A stretch of 31,557 nucleotides of DNA, from assembly GCA_903927685.1 (NCBI GenBank), contig CAIYOB010001274.1, positions 1 through 31,557 on the forward strand, in the 5' to 3' direction. The translations under genes were made by a program, and so were the position numbers. Every line of letters starts with the position of its first letter. The stretch's first letter is position 1. The notes beneath the pieces were generated by a model that worked only from the letters and a program-made list of their open reading frames with translations, made no database searches and was not told the origin of the DNA. Origin of the DNA: an uncultured Planctomycetaceae bacterium (GTDB taxonomy: Bacteria > Planctomycetota > Planctomycetia > Pirellulales > Pirellulaceae). Of this stretch, positions 23,778 to 31,557 are shown piece by piece.

Positions 23778-24473
23778 CTAGTGCGGCAGGCGGCGCAGTT
23801 GGACGTTGCGGAACTCGATCGGTGAACCTTCCGACGTCAGGACGATCTTTCCGGGGGCCGTCCCGCAATCGGTCGCGCGATTCACCACCTGGCCGTTGAT
23901 CTCCAGCGTGACTACGGAGCCGTCTGCGACGATCTTGTAGTGATTCCACTGGCCAGCCGGCTTTTCCAGCGCCGCCCCCTTCTTGACGTTGGTCAGCTTG
24001 CCGAACTGCGGATGTTCGAGGCTCTTTGTGCGGTCCGCCGGGCCGTCCAGTTGAAAACCGTCCAAGCCCCAGAAATCACCGGCGTCGCCGGCGTTGATCT
24101 GTGCCTCCAGGCTCTTGGGCCAGATCTTGTCCGGGCCCGTGGTGCGGATCAGCACGCCGCCCTTGCCGGGCTCCTTGCCCGACGGCCAACGCCAGTCGAG
24201 TTCCAGGACGAAGTTGTCGTAGTCTTTTTCGGTGAACAAGTAGCCCAGCGGTTGGCCTTGGCACCGCAGCACGCCCTGGTCGTCCAGCGACCACACGTCG
24301 GCGGTCTTGGCGCCTTGTTCGTGATACGATTTCCAGCCTGCCAGCGAGCCGGCTTGGCCGCCCGCAGGGACCAGTTGGCAAGCTTCGGACGCGGGCTCCG
24401 CCGCCACCGTCCGCGGGGTCCACGAAGAGGCACACACAGCGGCCACGGTTACAATCGCAAGAACATAGCGCAT
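23778..24473 (-). CDS. Exported DUF1080 (3-keto-disaccharide hydrolase-like) protein
   Basis: 231 aa, with a Sec signal peptide (about residues 1-25, ending TVAAE) and GGAG before the ATG. The body is a DUF1080 concanavalin-like jelly roll: LAGWKSYHEQ near the start, WSLDDQGVLRCQGQPLGYLFTE, DYDNFVLELDWRWPSGK, GGVLIRTTGPDKIWPKSLEAQI, then GQWNHYKIVADGSVVTLEING and a C-terminal GSPIEFRNVQLRRL. Members of this family include hydrolases acting on 3-keto-glycosides, working with Gfo/Idh/MocA oxidoreductases. Here such an oxidoreductase is encoded immediately downstream. It is divergently transcribed from a Tat-exported aldo/keto reductase. Substrate is unknown. Confidence 0.9.
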   Translation of the reverse strand: MRYVLAIVTVAAVCASSWTPRTVAAEPASEACQLVPAGGQAGSLAGWKSYHEQGAKTADVWSLDDQGVLRCQGQPLGYLFTEKDYDNFVLELDWRWPSGKEPGKGGVLIRTTGPDKIWPKSLEAQINAGDAGDFWGLDGFQLDGPADRTKSLEHPQFGKLTNVKKGAALEKPAGQWNHYKIVADGSVVTLEINGQVVNRATDCGTAPGKIVLTSEGSPIEFRNVQLRRLPH

Positions 24474-24596
24474 GATACCAATCTCCGATGCATGAACACG
24501 AAGCTCCGTTCCGACGCGGGAAACGCGACGATTCTACCAACAAGTCTCGGGCCATGGGTACCCGGGCAGGTTCTCGCGCTGTATTTTCGCCCCGAT

Positions 24597-24626
24597 TTGC
24601 TACACTGACAATCGTTGATGCGTCAA
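24597..24626 (-). promoter_or_regulatory. Candidate promoter of the DUF1080-oxidoreductase operon
   Basis: Minus strand: TTGACG (24626-24621), 18-bp spacer, TAGCAA (24602-24597), giving a leader of about 115 nt. The -35 overlaps a small inverted repeat TTGATGCGTCAA (24615-24626) that could be an operator in this divergent spacer. The -10 match is weak. Confidence 0.3.
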
Positions 24627-24666
24627 TAACTCCGACTGGTTTAGGCCTGCAGAAAGGGAACTCGTC

Positions 24667-25530
24667 ATGAGCATGATTTCGCGTCGTCAATTTGTGTTAA
24701 GAACGGCAGCCGCCGGGGCCGTGTCGCTGGCGCACCGGGTCGGCTGGGCGGCCGATGCGGCACCCGTCCGGAAGAAAGGCTCCGATGTGGTGACGCTGGG
24801 CAGAAGCGGCGTCAAGACTTCGATCCTGGGCCTCGGCACGGGAACGCACGGCGGCAACGAGCAGCGGGGCTTGGGCGAAGTCGGCTTCACCAAACTGGTT
24901 CGCCATGCTCTGGACTGCGGGATCCGCTACATCGATACGGCGGACATGTATCGGATGCACTACCTCGTGTCCACGGCGCTGAAAGGCGTCTCGAGCGACA
25001 AGTACTTCATCCAGACCAAGACCCAAGCCAAGCATCCGGAAGTGGCCAAGGTGGACATCGAGCGGTTCCGCCGGGAACTGGGCGTGCAAGCCCTGGACAC
25101 GCTGCTGATGCATTGCATGAGCAAAGGCGGCTGGGATACCGACATGCGGCCGGTGATGGATGTCCTGTACGAAGCCAAGGAAAAGGGCCGCGTCCGCTCC
25201 GTCGGCGTCTCGTGCCACGGATTCCCGCCGCTGGTGACCTCGTCCGAGTGCGACTGGATCGACGTCCATCTGGTGCGGATCAACCCGTTCGGCGACATGA
25301 TGGACGATACGCCGGACAAGGTCGCGGCAGAGATCAAGAAGATGCACGACCGCGGACACGGCGTGCTGGGCATGAAGATCTTCGGCGAGACCGGCTTCGA
25401 CTCGCCGGAGAAACGCCTCCAGTCGCTGAAATACGTCCTGGGCCTGGGCACCGTCGACGCCTTTACGATCGGTTTCACCAGCACCGCCCAGATCGACGAG
25501 ACCCTGGGGATGATTGGGGACTGCCCATGA
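24667..25530 (+). CDS. Tat-exported aldo/keto reductase
   Basis: 287 aa. The ATG at 24667 follows AAAGGGA. The N-terminus MSMISRRQFVLRTAAAG is a twin-arginine signal, with WAADA as the cleavage region. The AKR catalytic tetrad is intact: D90 and Y95 in YIDTADMY, K118 in FIQTKTQ, H149 in LLMHC. GLGTGTHGG forms the N-terminal barrel entry. It would reduce or oxidise a carbonyl/hydroxyl of a sugar or related compound. The stop overlaps the start of the aldose 1-epimerase gene as ATGA, pointing to coupled translation and to a sugar substrate. It is divergent from the DUF1080-oxidoreductase operon. Confidence 0.9.
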   Translation: MSMISRRQFVLRTAAAGAVSLAHRVGWAADAAPVRKKGSDVVTLGRSGVKTSILGLGTGTHGGNEQRGLGEVGFTKLVRHALDCGIRYIDTADMYRMHYLVSTALKGVSSDKYFIQTKTQAKHPEVAKVDIERFRRELGVQALDTLLMHCMSKGGWDTDMRPVMDVLYEAKEKGRVRSVGVSCHGFPPLVTSSECDWIDVHLVRINPFGDMMDDTPDKVAAEIKKMHDRGHGVLGMKIFGETGFDSPEKRLQSLKYVLGLGTVDAFTIGFTSTAQIDETLGMIGDCP

Positions 25531-26690
25531 CCGACAAACGCTTCATCCCGCGCACCGTGTTCTGCCTGATTCTCGCGAGCGTCTTTTCGGAGTTCATCTT
25601 CCTAGCCCCAGCGCCAGTCCGCGCCGCCGACGGTCCGCCCGCCCCCACGGTGACCAGGTCGCTGTTCGGCCGCCTGCCGGACGGGGCGGAAGTGGACCTG
25701 TACACGCTGACGAATGCCCACGGCCTGGAGGCCAAGGTTATGACCTACGGCGCCACGCTGACGTCGGTCAAGACGCCCGATCGCGACGGCCGCCTGGCGA
25801 ACATCACGCTGTACCTGGACTCCTGCGACGGTTATCTGCGCGGGCACCCGCTGTTCGGTTCCGTCGTGGGCCGCTATGCCAATCGCATCGCGGGCGCCAA
25901 GTTCGCGATCGACGGCGTGGAATACCCGCTGACGCCGAACGCCGGCAAGGTCCACATCCACGGCGGCCGGAACGGGTTTCAAAAGCAGGTCTGGCAAGCC
26001 GCCCCGGTGCCGCAAGCCGATGCCGCGGCCGTGGCATTCACGTTGACCAGCCCCGACGGCGAGGAGGGCTATCCCGGGACGCTGCGTGTCCAGCTGGTCT
26101 ACTCGCTGAACAACGACAACGAGCTGCGGCTGGATTACACCGCGACCACCGACAAGGCGACGGTGGTGAACCTGACCAACCACGCTTACTGGAACCTGGC
26201 CGGCGCCGGCTCGGGTGACATCCTGGGCCACATCCTGACGCTGCAGGCGGATGCTTACCTGCCTGCCGACGAGCAGAAAGTGCCAACCGGCGAGATCCGC
26301 AGCGTCCGGGGTACGGTGATGGACTTTACCGGCCCGCAGCCGATCGGCCGGCGGATCAAGGACGTGGAAGGGGAGAACTACGACCACTGCTATGTCGTCC
26401 GGCGGCAGCCTGGGGAATCGTCGGTCCCGGCGGCCCGCGTGGTGGACCCGCACTGCGGGCGCGTGATGGAGGTGTGGACAACGAAGCCGGGCGTGCAGCT
26501 CTTTACGGCCAAGTTCCTGAACGGCCAATTGAGCGGCGGCGGCCGACCCTACGGTCCCTATTCCGGATTCTGCTTGGAAACGCAGCACTTTCCGGACTCG
26601 CCGAACCGGGCCAATTTTCCCTCGCCCATCCTCCGCCCCAACGAGACCTACCACCACGTGACGGTCCACAAGTTCAGCGTGCAGAAGTGA
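25527..26690 (+). CDS. Exported aldose 1-epimerase (mutarotase, GalM family)
   Basis: 387 aa from the ATG at 25527, which overlaps the previous stop. It has a Sec signal peptide (about residues 1-34, ending PVRAAD). The GalM features are complete: RYANRIAGAKFAIDG and the following HIHGG (H145), NLTNHAYWNLAG (H219, general acid), and the C-terminal CLETQHFPDSPN (E351, general base). It interconverts alpha and beta anomers of free aldoses. Length fits the family plus a signal. Export together with the Tat-type aldo/keto reductase suggests periplasmic sugar processing. I withhold a gene symbol because planctomycetes have several mutarotase paralogs. Confidence 0.92.
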   Translation: MTDKRFIPRTVFCLILASVFSEFIFLAPAPVRAADGPPAPTVTRSLFGRLPDGAEVDLYTLTNAHGLEAKVMTYGATLTSVKTPDRDGRLANITLYLDSCDGYLRGHPLFGSVVGRYANRIAGAKFAIDGVEYPLTPNAGKVHIHGGRNGFQKQVWQAAPVPQADAAAVAFTLTSPDGEEGYPGTLRVQLVYSLNNDNELRLDYTATTDKATVVNLTNHAYWNLAGAGSGDILGHILTLQADAYLPADEQKVPTGEIRSVRGTVMDFTGPQPIGRRIKDVEGENYDHCYVVRRQPGESSVPAARVVDPHCGRVMEVWTTKPGVQLFTAKFLNGQLSGGGRPYGPYSGFCLETQHFPDSPNRANFPSPILRPNETYHHVTVHKFSVQK

Positions 26691-26735
26691 GTTGACCAAG
26701 GGTCTTCGACCACGAGTTCACCGGGAGTGACCGAG

Positions 26736-29873
<3,138 letters not shown>

Positions 29874-29931
29874 GCCGCGGGATTTCCGGGGTGGCTGTGG
29901 TCGAACGCAGCGAGCCCACAGTGCAGAGATT

Positions 29932-29958
29932 CCGGGGGCGCGCCGCGCTCGCCCCCGG
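29932..29958. terminator. GC-rich hairpin after the PSD1 gene
   Basis: Stem CCGGGGGCG / CGCCCCCGG (9 bp, 9-nt loop), 58 bp past the PSD1 stop. No U-run follows, so Rho-independent termination is uncertain. The preceding stretch (TCGAACGCAGCGAGCCCACAG region, 29900-29921) resembles dispersed intergenic repeats I recall from planctomycetes. Confidence 0.35.
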
Positions 29959-30021
29959 CGACCCGCAACCTTGCTGACTCGCGGCGGTCTTTGATGTTGC
30001 GATCTTCTGGAAAGCAAGCCC

Positions 30022-30918
30022 ATGATCACGAAGACCCTTGGCCGCACGGATCTCCCAGTGACCCAACTCGGCTATGGCAGCATGGGGCTCCGCGGCCCGA
30101 GGACTTGGGGCGTACGAGTCGTCAGCGAGGAAGACGCCGAGCGGTTCCTGAACGCGGTGCTCGATGCCGGCATCAACTTCATCGACACCGCGCCCGACTA
30201 CGGCGTGAGCGAGGAGCGGATCGGCCGATATCTCGGCACGCGGCGAGCCGAGTTCTACCTGGCGACCAAGTGTGGGTGCGCGCCCATCCAGCACGAGGAT
30301 CGCCTGGAGGTCCGGCACGTCTGGACCAGGGACGTCATCCAGCGGAACATCGAGACCAGCCTGCGGCGGCTTCGAACGGATCACGTGGATGTCCTGCAAT
30401 TCCACGGCGGCGATGCTGAGACGCTCCAGCGCGAGGGGCTGATCGAATTGCTCAGGGGCTTTCGCGAGCAGGGCATCATCCGGTTCCTCGGCGTCTCCAG
30501 TTCCCTGCCGCAACTGCCCGGCCTGATCGACCTGGGCGTGTTCGACACGTTCCAGATTCCGTATTCCTGCTTGGCCCCGGAACATCACGAGTGGATCACG
30601 AAGGCCGCAGAAACCGGGGCCGGGATCATCATCCGGGGCGGCATCGCTCACGGCGGCCCCGAGGCCGAGATCGGGCGACCGGCGGTCAACGACGTCTGGA
30701 CGCGAGCGCGGCTCGATGAAGTGCTTCCCGAGGGCATGAAGCGGGCGGAGCTGATCCTGCGGTACACGCTCTCCCACCCGCACTGCCACACGACGATCGT
30801 CGGCACCTGCAACCCGGAACATCTGGCGGAGAACCTGGCCGCTGCGACTCGCGGCCCCCTCGCTTCAGCGTTGTACGAAGAGATTCGGTCGCGGGTTGCG
30901 GCGTTGGACCCGGCGTGA
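30022..30918 (+). CDS. Cytoplasmic aldo/keto reductase
   Basis: 298 aa, starting at the ATG at 30022 (MITKTLGRTDLPVTQLGYG), a standard AKR first strand, with a weak GGAAAG ribosome site. The catalytic residues are D55 and Y60 (FIDTAPDYGVSEERIG), K83 (YLATKCG) and H128 (LQFHGGD). The C-terminal half has the NADP-binding AKR pattern (YTLSHPHCHTTIVGTCNPEHLAENL). There is no signal peptide, in contrast to the Tat-type AKR at 24667. It occupies the place where a DUF1501 gene is usual after a PSD1 gene. Substrate is unknown; AKR12/13-like sugar or aldehyde reduction is plausible. Confidence 0.92.
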   Translation: MITKTLGRTDLPVTQLGYGSMGLRGPRTWGVRVVSEEDAERFLNAVLDAGINFIDTAPDYGVSEERIGRYLGTRRAEFYLATKCGCAPIQHEDRLEVRHVWTRDVIQRNIETSLRRLRTDHVDVLQFHGGDAETLQREGLIELLRGFREQGIIRFLGVSSSLPQLPGLIDLGVFDTFQIPYSCLAPEHHEWITKAAETGAGIIIRGGIAHGGPEAEIGRPAVNDVWTRARLDEVLPEGMKRAELILRYTLSHPHCHTTIVGTCNPEHLAENLAAATRGPLASALYEEIRSRVAALDPA

Positions 30919-30946
30919 GCCGCCGGCCCGCCCACGAGTCGGTCAC

Positions 30947-31557
30947 CTAGTTCCGCCGGTGCGCCAATTCCTGGATTGCGTCGTCGGGCAGCGCCTCGCG
31001 GACGAACAGGACGTCCGCCAAGGCCCCCTGGAAGACTTCGGGGCCGGTGAAATTGGGATTACAGCCGATGCCGACGTTCTTCGGACCCACTTGATAGCTG
31101 GCCGGTACCGTCGCGCGGCCCACGGCCTTGCCGTTGACGTACATGGTCAACTCCGTGAACCGCTTGACCACGGCCACATGAGACCACTGGCCGTTCTGCA
31201 CGCGACCGCCGGACAAGCGGCAGCCGCCCTGGGGTTGCTCGATGCTGACCACCAATTCCCGGTCTTGGACCGCGACTCGCAACGGGTCGTTGATCGAGAC
31301 GCACCAGGCGGACACGATCTGGTGCCAGCGCCGGCCGTCCTCTTCCAATCCTTGCGGGCAGAACCAGGCGGCAAAGGTGTACGTCCGCAGGGGGAACTGG
31401 GGCGCGTCGTAGACCAGCCTGGAGGACGTGCCGTTGAAGGCCAGCGCACCGTTCGGCGCTCCGTCCCGGCCTGCCGCCGGCGCGACGTCGGTGCTGGCCA
31501 GGACGCGGCCCTCCTGCGGCTCGGGATTGCCTGCCAGAGCCGCCCGCACGACGACCC
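30947..31557 (-). CDS. LamG-domain protein, C-terminal part (5'-partial)
   Basis: The frame is open to the right edge of the window, so only about 200 C-terminal residues are seen. They form one LamG/concanavalin-like jelly roll: GALAFNGTSSRLVYD, then YTFAAWFCPQGL, GQWSHVAVVKRFTELTMYVNG, and the closing FQGALADVLFVREALPDDAIQELA. Planctomycetes attach this module to many exported enzymes, including PSD1 and sialidase-like proteins, so the full protein cannot be named. It converges with the aldo/keto reductase gene, 27 bp apart. Confidence 0.85.
   Translation of the reverse strand, partial: VVVRAALAGNPEPQEGRVLASTDVAPAAGRDGAPNGALAFNGTSSRLVYDAPQFPLRTYTFAAWFCPQGLEEDGRRWHQIVSAWCVSINDPLRVAVQDRELVVSIEQPQGGCRLSGGRVQNGQWSHVAVVKRFTELTMYVNGKAVGRATVPASYQVGPKNVGIGCNPNFTGPEVFQGALADVLFVREALPDDAIQELAHRRN

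Overview
This window looks like a chromosomal segment of a planctomycete, probably of the Pirellulales type. The GC content is high (estimated by eye at about 65%). Several families are diagnostic or strongly enriched there: a PSCyt1/DUF1549/DUF1553 (PSD1) cytochrome protein, a DUF1559 pseudopilin-like protein, Tat-exported Gfo/Idh/MocA oxidoreductases, DUF1080, LamG/HEAT proteins, and a PQQ-type beta-propeller protein with a vestigial methyltransferase-like N-terminus. I see no rRNA, tRNA, CRISPR array, transposase or phage gene.

Left part (1-7112): the 3' part of a DUF4832-type glycosidase-like/propeller gene runs into a convergent DUF433 antitoxin-like gene. An almost empty 0.5 kb spacer follows, then a large secreted TPR protein. 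Convergent to it is a receiver-PP2C (RsbU-like) phosphatase.

Middle part (7424-17054): an LsrG-like monooxygenase/isomerase, a HEAT-LamG protein and the PQQ-like propeller form a tightly packed, partly translationally coupled plus-strand cluster. Next come a 521-aa protein that I read as a SLOG-like Rossmann domain fused to an AbiGi/DUF2971-like domain, and an 81-aa conserved-looking small protein. Facing them across a shared terminator is an operon of three different Hsp20 chaperones. Upstream of that operon is a textbook-looking sigma-54 arrangement: a consensus -24/-12 element, an exact IHF consensus about 100 bp upstream, and a repeated enhancer-like motif about 180-215 bp upstream. Beyond it lies an exported SAM-methyltransferase-like protein.

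Right part (17132-31557): a DUF1559 protein; a Tat-type oxidoreductase; a large SWIM-SNF2 helicase; a MITE-like 111-bp inverted-repeat element; a DUF1080 + Gfo/Idh/MocA operon divergent from an aldo/keto reductase + aldose 1-epimerase pair; a PSD1 cytochrome protein; a second, cytoplasmic aldo/keto reductase; and the 3' end of a LamG protein. The sugar-related genes (two Gfo/Idh/MocA oxidoreductases, DUF1080 keto-glycoside hydrolase, two aldo/keto reductases, mutarotase, glycosidase-like protein) fit a keto-sugar/glycan catabolic theme, which is an inference from family membership.

Most interesting to follow up: the sigma-54 control region of the hsp20 operon, the SLOG/AbiGi-like fusion protein, and the MITE-like element whose flanking TTA coincides with a gene's stop codon. 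All assignments come from reading the sequence and remembered family features; no database search was made.
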